This document shows, piece by piece, positions 15,879 to 24,317 of a stretch of 39,854 bases of DNA; position 1 is the first letter of the stretch, and each line of letters begins with the position of its first letter. The position numbers were made by a program, and so were the translations under genes. A model generated the notes under the pieces. The model was not told where the DNA came from, did no database searches, and was given only the letters and a program-made list of their open reading frames with translations. Origin of the DNA: a virus; the IMG/VR virus record IMGVR_UViG_3300006792_000003, positions 1 through 39,854 of that record; one strand, 5' to 3'.

Positions 15879-17319
15879 TTTCAGTCACCCACTTGTAAAT
15901 CGCTATCTTAACAGGGTCAGTTGTCTTCCACCGCAAGACTCGTTTAGCCGGGAAACGTCCTAACCTGCGCCAGATAAGACGTTTAGTATACTCGCCCACC
16001 TTGCCCATAAGACGCTGAATCGGATTGCTCCATGTCTTCCCATCATCACTATACGAGAACAACCAAACCGGGTCTGTCGATGCAGCATTTCCCACGCCAG
16101 ACTCGATAAACATCTCAATCTTACTCTGGAATATGGGCGAACCCTTCTCATCAATCGGCTGGGAGATAATAACCCTTTCTATATTTGACCCAAACTCGGT
16201 ATAGGTATCCATGTCCAAATACCCAATGCTTGAAGAATTCGCATCCCCGATTAACAACTTGCCATAGGCTTTGCAGATATGCTGACCACGCCATCGATTG
16301 TTAGTCTCGCCATTGGTAAAGCCTGATTGCCTTTCATGCCAGATAGGGGCACCGGCTACTGCGGAAGACGTATCATCATACTCCAGGGTATAAGGCCCAA
16401 CCGTAAACGCGGCAAACACATGGCCATCAATCGAATAACTGTCGGCCACGGTAGCGGCAAGCTGGGCGGCTGTCACTTTGGTTAATATGTGTTCTATCGA
16501 ATCGGTAGATATCCGGTTGGCCTGAGAATTAGTCACTCGCCACACGCCGGGGTTTTCATTCTTACCCCCACCGACAAACAGGAAGTCCTCATTGAACTTG
16601 ATTAATGAATCCCTCGCGGTACATCCAACCTCAAGGCTTGCCCCAATAATCTCATTAAAAGGGAATAGAGTAGTGGTGATGTTGTCAAAAACCGCCGTAG
16701 TCTCTTCGCCCAGCACATACAGTAGGTCATGGCTGGTAAATGTCGCTGTTATATTGTCCGTGTCGTTATCTTCAGTATCAAAGTCCAGCGCATCAAAGTT
16801 TTGCCCGTTGTTCGTATCGTAGTGAGATGATGAAAAGAACTGTGTGCTGGTGGTGAAAACAAAGAATCCCTTCTTGTAATTAACCGTAGTGACCTGCCCA
16901 TAGGCTACGAAAGAAGCGTCCGTAATCTGAGCAAACGTAGCACCCGACACGGTAAAGAAATAGCTATTCCCATCAGGTACGACTATCGCTATGGTCTTGG
17001 TGTTGTAAGACATTGATACATTTGAAGTTCCTGTAACAGTGCCGTGGTTTGTCACAGTCCCATCAGACGCAAGCGAGACGAAGTTGGTCCCGATAACGTA
17101 GTAGGGAACACCGCCGGCCACGATCTTGCCCCGTGAGACACCATCCAATCCTGTATCCTTGAACACAGCAATACCAGGGCATCCAAGCAGCGATATCTTG
17201 CTGAAAGTAGAATCTTGTGAGACTTGCGGATACATATTAATGCAACGCTTCCTCGCCAGTGGTAGGCTTCGCAGTTGATAGAACCCTGTCTGTATTAATA
17301 ACTCGACTCTGGATTTCAT
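15871..17319 (-). CDS. P22 gp10-like packaged DNA stabilization protein (tail hub)
   Basis: The protein should attach under the gp4-like ring and close the DNA channel. The N-terminus (GFYQLRSLPLARKRCINMYP, with SQDSTFSKISLLGCPGIAVF) is the typical gp10 opening. The body is a chain of beta-propeller-like strands (GKIVAGGVPYYVIGTNFVSL, HDLLYVLGEETTAVFDNI). The C-terminus has WSNPIQRLMGKVGEYTKRL and WRRLGRFPAKRVLRWKT, also gp10-like. The length (482 aa) matches. It overlaps the gp4-like gene by four bases. Confidence 0.88.
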   Translation of the reverse strand: MKSRVELLIQTGFYQLRSLPLARKRCINMYPQVSQDSTFSKISLLGCPGIAVFKDTGLDGVSRGKIVAGGVPYYVIGTNFVSLASDGTVTNHGTVTGTSNVSMSYNTKTIAIVVPDGNSYFFTVSGATFAQITDASFVAYGQVTTVNYKKGFFVFTTSTQFFSSSHYDTNNGQNFDALDFDTEDNDTDNITATFTSHDLLYVLGEETTAVFDNITTTLFPFNEIIGASLEVGCTARDSLIKFNEDFLFVGGGKNENPGVWRVTNSQANRISTDSIEHILTKVTAAQLAATVADSYSIDGHVFAAFTVGPYTLEYDDTSSAVAGAPIWHERQSGFTNGETNNRWRGQHICKAYGKLLIGDANSSSIGYLDMDTYTEFGSNIERVIISQPIDEKGSPIFQSKIEMFIESGVGNAASTDPVWLFSYSDDGKTWSNPIQRLMGKVGEYTKRLIWRRLGRFPAKRVLRWKTTDPVKIAIYKWVTEIG

Positions 17320-18257
17320 CCCGGTACAACCTGAAGCGCCGCCTGCTCAGTGTCAAAGCCCTCAACATCAGCCATGTATTCATCCCGCAAACTGCGGATT
17401 ATCTGGAATTGCTCGGCATCTACCCGATACTGTGGGGCCAACGACACGGCCAGCGAATATATCAACGGCATAAACCACTCAGCCGGGAAGTCAGGGTTGT
17501 TGGCTGTATTGCTGAATATTTCAATGGGTTTGTAATAGGTAAACTTGACCACCGACTTGACATTGCTGGCGGGCTGCCAGACGTAATATATCCCGTTGGT
17601 TAAAAGCGGCTGATAGATATCACTCACCACGCTACCGGTAGAAGTCTTATCAGGCTGATTCATGTATCGGGACTTGGACCAGCGGTTTATCTGTATTTCA
17701 TTGCCGCTCTGAGTCTCTTGAAATCTGGCATTATCCAGAATCATCAAAGGTCTTGGGATTAAGCTGGTGAAGACGTAAACAGAATTGCCGGATGCCGCAG
17801 CAGAGGGTAATGCTACCGCTATGGTAACGGTGTCGTTAGCGACAAAGGAGGATATGGTTGTCCAATGCCGAGTACCATCATCCAACTCAATACCAATATT
17901 ATCGCTATTGGTAAATCCTGTGGTTGAGGTAACGCTGATGATAGTCTGACCCAATGCCTCGGCTGCATCTGTCGTGGTGGCTACGAAATCATCATAATCA
18001 CAGCACTCATCCCCAGAGGGGCCAAGCCGATACGAAGTCTTGCCTTCATCCAGAAACAACACGCCCTCTGTTTCTTTCCACAGATTAGCGCCCCTGGATT
18101 GTAAATATTTTACAAGCCGATTAAGATCGTTCAGTCCGGTGTTGAGGTCTATCGTTTCAAGGGGCTGGTCAACATCAACAGCACCACAGACCTGTAACGC
18201 ACTGGTTACAATGTCCTGGGCTGTGTTTGTAATGGTGTAGGTGCCGCTGGTGCTCAT
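17316..18257 (-). CDS. P22 gp4-like tail accessory factor / head-tail adaptor
   Basis: The helical core at the N-terminus (AQDIVTSALQVCGAVDVDQP, LETIDLNTGLNDLNRLVKYL) and the C-terminus (EWFMPLIYSLAVSLAPQYRV, IIRSLRDEYMADVEGFD) match gp4-type adaptors that dock on the portal. Between them, about residues 85-165, lies a beta domain (ISVTSTTGFTNSDNIGIELD) that makes it longer (313 aa) than P22 gp4. Such insertions occur in this group. Its place right before gp10-like agrees. Confidence 0.85.
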   Translation of the reverse strand: MSTSGTYTITNTAQDIVTSALQVCGAVDVDQPLETIDLNTGLNDLNRLVKYLQSRGANLWKETEGVLFLDEGKTSYRLGPSGDECCDYDDFVATTTDAAEALGQTIISVTSTTGFTNSDNIGIELDDGTRHWTTISSFVANDTVTIAVALPSAAASGNSVYVFTSLIPRPLMILDNARFQETQSGNEIQINRWSKSRYMNQPDKTSTGSVVSDIYQPLLTNGIYYVWQPASNVKSVVKFTYYKPIEIFSNTANNPDFPAEWFMPLIYSLAVSLAPQYRVDAEQFQIIRSLRDEYMADVEGFDTEQAALQVVPG

Positions 18258-18469
18258 AAGTCATCCGCCGTGATTATGGGGTAGCGGTCAGTCTGGCGAG
18301 GGCGAGCGTCTTTTACAGAGGAGTCGTCTTCAGGGATATCGACTATATCTTGAGGATGCCGTGGCTCAAAGTTTCTGGCGTGAACCATCTGGCCCTTCCA
18401 GTTAATACGGCACTCAGAACGAAGCTCTTTAAACCCTGAGATTTCATCTATGACCAAATAATCAGCCAT
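18254..18469 (-). CDS. Small hypothetical head protein (71 aa)
   Basis: ATG at 18469 has GAGGAAATAATCCG upstream. The product is acidic and polar (MADYLVIDEISGFKELRSEC; VDIPEDDSSVKDARPRQTD). It overlaps the gp4-like start by four bases. It resembles the small proteins that lie between capsid and adaptor genes in many phages, but no family is recognised. Confidence 0.65.
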   Translation of the reverse strand: MADYLVIDEISGFKELRSECRINWKGQMVHARNFEPRHPQDIVDIPEDDSSVKDARPRQTDRYPIITADDL

Positions 18470-18473
18470 CGGA

Positions 18474-18833
18474 TTATTTCCTCAGTTTTAGTATTAAAGA
18501 CCCTTTCTGTGAACCTATGCCAATCGTGTCAAGCAATACCCGGCCAGTGGCATCAAGGGCAGGCGATCTATCTTTCAAACCACCAAAGTCCCTGAAGCAC
18601 ACCGTGGGTCCGGCATCGCGAGGCAGTACCCATACAAGCGTGTCATCAACAAGATACTCAAACTTCAATATCCCGACAAACCCGTCAAGCGTCCATGTGA
18701 CACCTTCAAACGTCAGCAGTTCTCCGGTGTCAACAAGTACCTCATCCGCAAGGTCGGTCCCTGTCCCATCAATAAAGACATGAAACACCTTGTTTCTTTC
18801 ACCATCGACCAGCTTGGTGATTGTTACGCTCAT
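18474..18833 (-). CDS. Structural hypothetical protein (119 aa)
   Basis: It is a beta-rich protein: MSVTITKLVDGERNKVFHVF, then LLTFEGVTWTLDGFVGILKF and LVWVLPRDAGPTVCFRDFGG. The pattern of a compact sandwich with a C-terminal RLLDTIGIGSQ-like extension (here GRVLLDTIGIGS) is seen in small phage head proteins. It overlaps the upstream gene's stop by four bases. The exact role is unknown. Confidence 0.7.
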   Translation of the reverse strand: MSVTITKLVDGERNKVFHVFIDGTGTDLADEVLVDTGELLTFEGVTWTLDGFVGILKFEYLVDDTLVWVLPRDAGPTVCFRDFGGLKDRSPALDATGRVLLDTIGIGSQKGSLILKLRK

Positions 18834-19360
18834 ACTGTGGCGTTCTCGTCAATTTCAACCCATGTTACTGAAGCAATACCAATTGCAGCGGTAGTCAGGT
18901 ATGACAGGGATATGTCAGTACCCGGCACCAGAATGATCTCGCCATCGGTTTCATCTTCGTACTTGGTCGGGGTGATTGAGCTCGCGGCTACCACAGACCC
19001 CAACGGGCGCAGCCATAACGGGGTTGCAATCAGAGTAGCAGACGCATCCACCTTGCCCTTGGCCTGATTGTTATCACCACCAGACAGCAAAGCATTATGC
19101 ACAACCATCGGGGTTGTGTGCGTGTTCTGGGTTGTGCCGATAGAGGTACTTGTTGCAATACCCACTACAGACGCACCAGCCGGAGCCGTGGAAGGAGCGA
19201 AAGAAATCTTCGCTACTACCAGTTTCTTGCCAGACCCGTAGGGGTTTGACAGGGCCAGTCCAGTACAGGTTTTGCTTACCGTTGAAAGAGTAACAGCACC
19301 AGCACTACAGGCATGGTACATATTTCCCAATCTTGCTTGATCTAAAAACCATTTATCCAT
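18830..19360 (-). CDS. Structural hypothetical protein (176 aa)
   Basis: The start MDKWFLDQARLGNMYHACSA has GGAGAACGGCA upstream. The rest is beta-rich and threonine/serine-heavy (KTCTGLALSNPYGSGKKLVV; GIATSTSIGTTQNTHTTPMV). The content suggests a head decoration or stabilisation protein. It lies in the capsid block, transcribed after the terminator that follows the major capsid gene. Confidence 0.7.
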   Translation of the reverse strand: MDKWFLDQARLGNMYHACSAGAVTLSTVSKTCTGLALSNPYGSGKKLVVAKISFAPSTAPAGASVVGIATSTSIGTTQNTHTTPMVVHNALLSGGDNNQAKGKVDASATLIATPLWLRPLGSVVAASSITPTKYEDETDGEIILVPGTDISLSYLTTAAIGIASVTWVEIDENATV

Positions 19361-19380
19361 TGCCGTTCTCCGGTGTTAAA

Positions 19381-20334
19381 TTAGGTTGTGATTGTTGGGG
19401 CAAGTGCGCCAGATACATCAACTGCATCTGTAGCAAAGCACTCATAACTTCTGCATGAGCCGGGGTCAACACCCCCAATACCGGCAACCCCGCTTCCGTA
19501 GAAGTTGCGGATAAGGTTTCCAGTGCAAGCTGATACCAGTTCAAGCGCCAAATCAGCCGCCTGTAATTGCATCAATGTGCAATCACTGACAGTCAGATTA
19601 GTACACACTTTACCTGTGGGATTGTGGATAGGTGCAACAGAGAAATCACCAAAGACATTACATTTCTCAATAACAACACCTTCGCAGACTTCACTGAGTA
19701 CAATCGCATCAGTAGCACCCACATCAGGAGATGTAAATTTACAGCCTGAAACCAAAGTCCGGTCACAATCGTTAGCAGAAGCACCACCAATATCGATGCA
19801 ATTCACCCATTGGCGCGCAGTAGCCGCTGTCCTGGCCCTGAATTCACAATCAACAATCGCGCAATCAGCAGCAGTAACCTCAACAACAATAGTGTTGTCA
19901 TGTTCAGTTTTGATTAAAAGATTCTGGATAGTGACATTGGGCGCCGACAGAATAATGCTGGATGCTACGGCAGACATGGAAATAGTCGGTCGGAGCGCAC
20001 CAGCACCAAGACCAACGATAGCGACACCCGCTACATCAGGGACCAATGTTGTTGCATCAGCAACCGTCTCAGCATGCCCTGGTAGAACATAGATCACATC
20101 ACCACGGGATGCCACACATGAGTTAATCGCTTTATCAATCGTGGCAAACGGAGCCTGGAGTGTGCCTTTATTGCTGTTTGATCCCGTACTCTGCTGACCA
20201 TAAGCCAGCGTACCACCGGATTTATTAACATAAAATGCTTTGCCCGGATGAACCACCTGAACAGGCAGACCACGAATAGTCACGCCGTTGGTGAATCCAT
20301 TGGGGTAGTTTGAAAGTTTATCGCCTAAAGCCAT
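19381..20334 (-). CDS. Right-handed parallel beta-helix protein in head module
   Basis: At the N-terminus, KAFYVNKSGG is followed by APFATIDKAINSCVASRGDV and IYVLPGHAETV, the usual opening of pectate-lyase-like beta-helix proteins. Repeated turns (IVDCEFRARTA, LVSGCKFTSPD, VIEKCNVFGD, TVSDCTLMQL) are spaced about 25 residues apart, each a helix rung with an asparagine- or cysteine-rich corner. AGGAGAAGCAAA precedes the ATG. It is more likely a capsid decoration than a receptor spike because it sits between capsid and adaptor genes, but an adhesin role is not excluded. Confidence 0.8.
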   Translation of the reverse strand: MALGDKLSNYPNGFTNGVTIRGLPVQVVHPGKAFYVNKSGGTLAYGQQSTGSNSNKGTLQAPFATIDKAINSCVASRGDVIYVLPGHAETVADATTLVPDVAGVAIVGLGAGALRPTISMSAVASSIILSAPNVTIQNLLIKTEHDNTIVVEVTAADCAIVDCEFRARTAATARQWVNCIDIGGASANDCDRTLVSGCKFTSPDVGATDAIVLSEVCEGVVIEKCNVFGDFSVAPIHNPTGKVCTNLTVSDCTLMQLQAADLALELVSACTGNLIRNFYGSGVAGIGGVDPGSCRSYECFATDAVDVSGALAPTITT

Positions 20335-20345
20335 TTTGCTTCTCC

Positions 20346-20365
20346 TGTAAACCCCGTTGGGGTCT
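20346..20365 (-). other. Small hairpin in the leader of the beta-helix gene
   Basis: On the minus strand, ACCCC-AA-CGGGGTTT forms a short GC hairpin followed by only three T residues, just upstream of AGGAGA for the beta-helix gene. It is too weak to be a firm terminator. It could be an RNA-processing or stability element between the capsid terminator and the next start. Confidence 0.3.
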
Positions 20366-20384
20366 TCTCAGAATTCTTACAGTT

Positions 20385-20412
20385 TAAAAAGGGGCTAGAT
20401 ATCTAACCCCTT
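20385..20412 (-). terminator. Rho-independent terminator after the major capsid gene
   Basis: Read on the minus strand, AAGGGGTTAGAT pairs with ATCTAGCCCCTT (one G-U pair), then runs into TTTTT. This 12-bp stem plus U-tract lies 16 bases after the capsid stop. A partial terminator here would let capsid messages outnumber downstream tail messages. Confidence 0.85.
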
Positions 20413-20428
20413 GATTTAGTTGGACTTA

Positions 20429-21343
20429 TCATCCACCCTGGCTGCCGTAAAGACCATGCGGGTCTGACCAGCCGCCAGCATACCGTTCGAACACACTGAA
20501 TCGTGCATTCTTGGATACGAAGGCTTTGTCCTGATCAAACATGGCTTTCTCACGAACAAAGTGTCGCAGTCCACGGGGAGCGTCTGTCTTCACAAACCAG
20601 GCATCAACATCAGTCAGGTAGTGATTGACCAGCAGACCCTTGGAGAATGCGCCAGTTTCCTTGATCGCGTTCAGGTCGTTGTTAGCGGAGCCAGACTGGA
20701 GACTCGACTTCATAATGCGAGTCGCTTCAAACTCCAAGTCAACCGGAACCACCAGATTCAATGCTCTCAGTGCAATCTGCAAACCTTTGGCATCTGTAGC
20801 CTTGCCGATAAGAATCAGCATGTCTTCCAGAGAGGCTTCGGACAGGTCCACATCCGTTGTGGGCCGATTGGCGTATGTCGCACCAGACGGGCCAAGGATA
20901 TGTGCCGTTGAAAGCAGGGGTAGACCATCACCTCCCGACATCACATAACCCGTGTTAAATCCACGGTTCAGGATGTTGGCGTGAACGATCTCCTTGGTAA
21001 CCTGCGCACTACGAGCAAGAGAGGATGCTTTCGCATAGCCCTTGTCATACAGATTATCCTGGATAGCCTCATGGGTCATAATGAACCCTTTGGCATAGGA
21101 CAGGTTAGGATACTTCGGCGTAAAGCCCTGAGAGAAGTCTTCGAAAGCAGTGTCAGTGCCTTCAGCCTTCTGCTCCAGCAGGCCCAGCCCTTCTACCTGA
21201 ACGTCAAGTTCGTAGGCTTTGGATGATGGCGCGGAATCAAACAGCTTGTCCCATTCGGTGACATGCGCATTGTAATCCCGGTCGTAGGTTTTGTTGATAC
21301 CCTGAAGTAATAGACGGGGTATATTGCCAGTTGAAACAGTCAT
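20429..21343 (-). CDS. Major capsid protein (Mu gpT-like / HK97 fold)
   Basis: The sequence follows the gpT-like capsid pattern: an N-terminal WDKLFDSAPSSKAYELDVQV, then EGLGLLEQKAEGTDTAFEDF, YAKGFIMTHEAIQDNLYDKG, LLSTAHILGPSGATYANRP, the helix LEDMLILIGKATDAKGLQIA, ALNLVVPVDLEFEATRI, NHYLTDVDAWFVKTDAPRGL, and the closing FSVFERYAGGWSDPHGLYGS. The length (304 aa) is usual. It is not similar to the larger P22 coat protein, so this phage pairs a P22-type portal and tail with a different capsid lineage. A strong terminator follows. Confidence 0.9.
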   Translation of the reverse strand: MTVSTGNIPRLLLQGINKTYDRDYNAHVTEWDKLFDSAPSSKAYELDVQVEGLGLLEQKAEGTDTAFEDFSQGFTPKYPNLSYAKGFIMTHEAIQDNLYDKGYAKASSLARSAQVTKEIVHANILNRGFNTGYVMSGGDGLPLLSTAHILGPSGATYANRPTTDVDLSEASLEDMLILIGKATDAKGLQIALRALNLVVPVDLEFEATRIMKSSLQSGSANNDLNAIKETGAFSKGLLVNHYLTDVDAWFVKTDAPRGLRHFVREKAMFDQDKAFVSKNARFSVFERYAGGWSDPHGLYGSQGG

Positions 21344-21345
21344 AG

Positions 21346-21903
21346 TTATACCCCTGTGATATCGCCTTGCAGGAAGCTACCGTTAATGGAAACCAAGGCA
21401 CGATCGCCCAGGGTTCCAGTAGTAGCGCCCAGAAGGAGTTGATGGATTTTGAAATGAAGCGTTGCGGTTGTTGATTTGGTAGACGAATCCAGAGACATAT
21501 TGGATATGGTCAGTCCGCCGCTTTGGGTTGCCGCCGTTATTACTGCGTCAGCGTTCAGGCCAGCATCAGCCGCCGCCAGAGTTTCATCACACTCAACCTC
21601 AAACAGCACGTTCTTGTCGATAGCGACAAAAGCCTTGCCTGCGGTGTTTGCAGCGATTCCGGTGTCGGTAAATGCTTCATTAGCGATATCAGGCGCGAAA
21701 GACTGGATGACTCCAGCTATTCGTGTGCCTTGGGATGCTTTGACGATCTCTGCTTCACCGTCTACGATGTTTGAATCACCCGTGAGAGTGACCACATCCC
21801 CCTTAGCTAGACGGGCTGCATTATCGGAAGGTATGTCAAACCTTCGCAATGCGCCCGTAAAGTCACCAGAGGATTGATTTCCTGCTAGTTCAAATCCGGC
21901 CAT
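21346..21903 (-). CDS. Capsid-associated structural protein (possible decoration)
   Basis: ATG at 21903 (MAGFELAGNQSSGD) has a strong GGAGG eight bases upstream, so I prefer it to the ATG at 21918. The middle has ARLAKGDVVTLTGDSNIVDG and IAGVIQSFAPDIANEAFTDT, typical of phage capsid-neighbour proteins that stabilise or decorate the shell. The gene ends two bases before the capsid start. The role is inferred from content and position. Confidence 0.75.
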   Translation of the reverse strand: MAGFELAGNQSSGDFTGALRRFDIPSDNAARLAKGDVVTLTGDSNIVDGEAEIVKASQGTRIAGVIQSFAPDIANEAFTDTGIAANTAGKAFVAIDKNVLFEVECDETLAAADAGLNADAVITAATQSGGLTISNMSLDSSTKSTTATLHFKIHQLLLGATTGTLGDRALVSINGSFLQGDITGV

Positions 21904-21976
21904 AAGATAGCCCTCCATTAGTTAATTGCACAAGTTCACAATCAAATAACGGCTGACTATCCGCTGATTGAATTTA

Positions 21977-22546
21977 CTAGTTACTCGGCTGGAAAGTACC
22001 TGTCTGAGTCAAGGCTACAGCCTTGTCCTCCGGCGAATACTCATCCGCACCGATCCTAATCTCTTTCCCTAATCTGGCTTCGTTCTGACTCTCACGTTCT
22101 GCCAAATCAGCTTCTCTAAATTCTAGTGGCAGCTTCATTAGATGTAAATGACTTGCCCCTGACGGAAATGTTACGTGCTTTCCACTTGCGTCCAGCACGA
22201 ATTCATAACTTGCTGACAAGTATGTTTCAAGGCGACCAGGCTTGTCAAGCACGAATCGTAAGTAGATATCCGGCTTCCGGTAAGGATTAGCGATAGCATC
22301 AAGGCGGGAATTCCGGCCCAATGGAATACGGGTAGCCCGCTTTTCAGCCATAGATAAAGACTCGTCACGTGTTTCTGATTCTCTCGGATCTGACTTCTCC
22401 TGCCTCGGCTCGGTCTTCATCTCCCGATCGACTTTCTTTTTAGGCTTCGGTCCCGGCTTCTTCTTGGCAGGCAATGTTTCACGTGGAACATCCTGTTCTA
22501 CGACTGACCCTTCAGGTATTGGTGATCTTGGCTCTCTCGCGTTCAT
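21977..22546 (-). CDS. Head-module hypothetical protein with basic N-terminus (189 aa)
   Basis: AGGAG six bases before the ATG at 22546 decides the start, which overlaps the scaffold stop. Residues 25-60 are Lys/Pro-rich (LPAKKKPGPKPKKKVDREM), likely disordered and nucleic-acid binding. The rest (LDAIANPYRKPDIYLRFVLD, RLETYLSASYEFVLDASGKH) looks like a folded beta domain. Its place between scaffold and capsid genes suggests an internal head or assembly protein. No family is recognised. Confidence 0.7.
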   Translation of the reverse strand: MNAREPRSPIPEGSVVEQDVPRETLPAKKKPGPKPKKKVDREMKTEPRQEKSDPRESETRDESLSMAEKRATRIPLGRNSRLDAIANPYRKPDIYLRFVLDKPGRLETYLSASYEFVLDASGKHVTFPSGASHLHLMKLPLEFREADLAERESQNEARLGKEIRIGADEYSPEDKAVALTQTGTFQPSN

Positions 22547-23373
22547 GTCATGCTCCTGCTGTCTATAACCATCTGATTGATTTCGGCTTCTGTATATCCT
22601 TGCTGCTCAAGGCTTTGGGCCACCGACGCCTCTTCGTGTGTCCATTGGGATTTAGGGATAGTTTTCTTGTTACTACCGCCGCCCTTGGGCTTGCCGCCAG
22701 CATCACCCAAACCTGGCTCATTGCGCCTTTGATTCACATCCACAGGTTTATCAGGGAACTTATCAGCCAGCTTTTCATCCACGTAGGCTATGGCCTCCGC
22801 CGCGCTTAACCCCTTCACGTTCACGGCCACATTGTAGCTATTCGTAGCAAACTTGGCCTTTGCGCTGCTTGAATCGAATATCCAAGGGTTGTTCTCGTTC
22901 CACTCAAGAAGCAGTGCCTTTTCCGTCTTGTCGTCCTTAACCTCCGGCTTGGATTCATCAGGGATAGTGGCTATCTGCTTGTCTATGGCCTCAACACCCT
23001 CGACATCACCCTCCTTGATCATCTCCCGGCGCTGCTTGTTCAACTGCTCCTTCAGCAAGACATTCTGGGCTGTGACGAACATCGTGGCATTCTCAAGGCG
23101 CTGGCTAAAGTCCTTCTCAACTGTCTTCAGCTTTGATTCCAGGGTGTTCGCCTTGGTGATCAGCTCACCAGTCTTCTTGTACCTTTCGGCCGATACATAA
23201 TCATCAGGGTTATCCAACTGGTCTTTGGGCTTCCATCCATGCTTCATCTGCTCCCGCTCAAGGTCAGTCAGCCCATCAGGTTCATCAACCACAGGTTCTT
23301 CAACGACAGGGGTCAGGTCTTCATCACCCAACTCCGGGCCTTCTACATTCGCTTCCAATCCTTCTTCAGCCAT
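22543..23373 (-). CDS. Scaffolding protein
   Basis: At 276 aa it is acidic at the N-terminus (EGPELGDEDLTPVVEEPVVD), helical in the middle with a coiled coil (about 75-135: ANTLESKLKTVEKDFSQRLE), and ends in a basic, helical C-terminal region (PKSQWTHEEASVAQSLEQQG). A charged, helical protein directly between portal and capsid genes is the standard scaffold arrangement. GGAGGAATAGTT precedes its ATG. I expect it to guide capsid assembly and leave the mature head. Confidence 0.85.
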   Translation of the reverse strand: MAEEGLEANVEGPELGDEDLTPVVEEPVVDEPDGLTDLEREQMKHGWKPKDQLDNPDDYVSAERYKKTGELITKANTLESKLKTVEKDFSQRLENATMFVTAQNVLLKEQLNKQRREMIKEGDVEGVEAIDKQIATIPDESKPEVKDDKTEKALLLEWNENNPWIFDSSSAKAKFATNSYNVAVNVKGLSAAEAIAYVDEKLADKFPDKPVDVNQRRNEPGLGDAGGKPKGGGSNKKTIPKSQWTHEEASVAQSLEQQGYTEAEINQMVIDSRSMT

Positions 23374-23375
23374 AA

Positions 23376-23717
23376 CTATTCCTCCAGCTTGCTCACTATT
23401 GATGAATCTGCGATTAACCGCAGTCGGCGTTCATCGCCCACTCTATGCTCACGACAGAAGGCAGACTCTTTACCCTCGTACCGTCCTGAATATTCCACTA
23501 CATCACCGACCTCTACTCCCCAATCTCCGGGACAACTACAGCCCTTGTAATCCTTGTAGGCTATAGGGCCAAAGGCAATGATACGTCCCATCTCCTGACC
23601 TTTCTCCTCCCGCTTCTTCTCGGACTCTGAATGCAAGATAATTCCGCCTTCGCTGGTTTCCTCAACGGGCAGGTCTTCAACTAATACATAATGTCCAACA
23701 GGTACTAATTCGCTCAT
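23376..23717 (-). CDS. GroES/Cpn10-like co-chaperonin
   Basis: The ATG at 23717 overlaps the upstream TGA (ATGA). The product has PVGHYVLVEDLPVEETSEGG followed by IILHSES, the GroES barrel and mobile-loop region, then MGRIIAFGPIAY and GVEVGDVVEYSGRYEGKES, the second half of the barrel. A CSCPGD insertion lies between. The mobile loop with GGIIL is the part that contacts GroEL. By analogy with T4 gp31, it may let host GroEL fold the capsid protein. Its place between portal and scaffold genes supports a role in head assembly. Confidence 0.85.
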   Translation of the reverse strand: MSELVPVGHYVLVEDLPVEETSEGGIILHSESEKKREEKGQEMGRIIAFGPIAYKDYKGCSCPGDWGVEVGDVVEYSGRYEGKESAFCREHRVGDERRLRLIADSSIVSKLEE

Positions 23718-24037
23718 GCTCCGGGACTCCATACTGTCTTTGTTTGTGTTTTGCCGCCCTCGTAAGTGATTAGGGAAATGCTCCATTCGTCTGGCTCATA
23801 GCCGAAATCAATGTCGAGCATTACCTGTAACTTGCTTGGCGCCCACAACCTATCAGCTACCATCTTTGCGTGCCCAACCTGCTGAGACGCAACCTTTAGG
23901 CAGATAATGGCATATATCTCCGGCAGTTTGCTTGTAAATGTTCTGCAATCTATGCCCATTTTCTCCAACGCATCCTCGGCAGAGAATTGAGCCAAGTCAC
24001 AGCCTATTGGAAACTCCATTGCACCTTCAGGCTTCAT
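23714..24037 (-). CDS. Hypothetical protein between portal and GroES-like gene (107 aa)
   Basis: The product starts MKPEGAMEFPIGCDLAQFSA and contains IYAIICLKVASQQVGHAKMV and LDIDFGYEPDEWSISLITYE. It overlaps the upstream gene by 11 bases and the GroES-like gene by four. It is a mixed alpha/beta protein with no signal peptide. Function unknown. Confidence 0.65.
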   Translation of the reverse strand: MKPEGAMEFPIGCDLAQFSAEDALEKMGIDCRTFTSKLPEIYAIICLKVASQQVGHAKMVADRLWAPSKLQVMLDIDFGYEPDEWSISLITYEGGKTQTKTVWSPGA

Positions 24038-24299
24038 CTTTCATCTCCGGTTCCCATGTTAGTAAATCTTCACATGCATCGATAACGCCAGTGGAATACG
24101 CATAACTCTCAGCGTCAATCCCGCCCTTGGCGATAAGACTCAATTCGTCAATTTGGTGATACGCTACATAGATAGAGAGTAATTGGGTGATGGGATGCTG
24201 TTTCCATTCAGCAAGGTGTTCTGCGGAGATTTCCCTTCCCTCGGTAATACGGTCCTGCGCCTTGTCCAGCTTCTCGGACAATTCTTCTAATTGCTTCAC
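24027..24299 (-). CDS. Small helical hypothetical protein downstream of portal (90 aa)
   Basis: I choose GTG at 24299 because GAGGAG lies eight bases upstream; no ATG is near. The protein is an N-terminal coiled coil (KQLEELSEKLDKAQDRITEG) followed by helices (LSIYVAYHQIDELSLIAKGG). It lies directly after the portal gene. No family is recognised. Confidence 0.65.
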   Translation of the reverse strand: MKQLEELSEKLDKAQDRITEGREISAEHLAEWKQHPITQLLSIYVAYHQIDELSLIAKGGIDAESYAYSTGVIDACEDLLTWEPEMKDEA

Positions 24300-24317
24300 T
24301 GGTGACTCCTCGGAGAA

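Noticed and set aside
19353-19544. A 63-codon minus-strand frame overlapping two structural genes
   Set aside because: It overlaps the end of the beta-helix gene and the start of the next gene, whose own frames are much more protein-like; no separate ribosome binding site.
21917-21945. TTGATT-17-ACTAAT promoter candidate before the decoration gene
   Set aside because: The predicted transcript start would lie downstream of the strong GGAGG used by the gene, so the message would lack its ribosome binding site.
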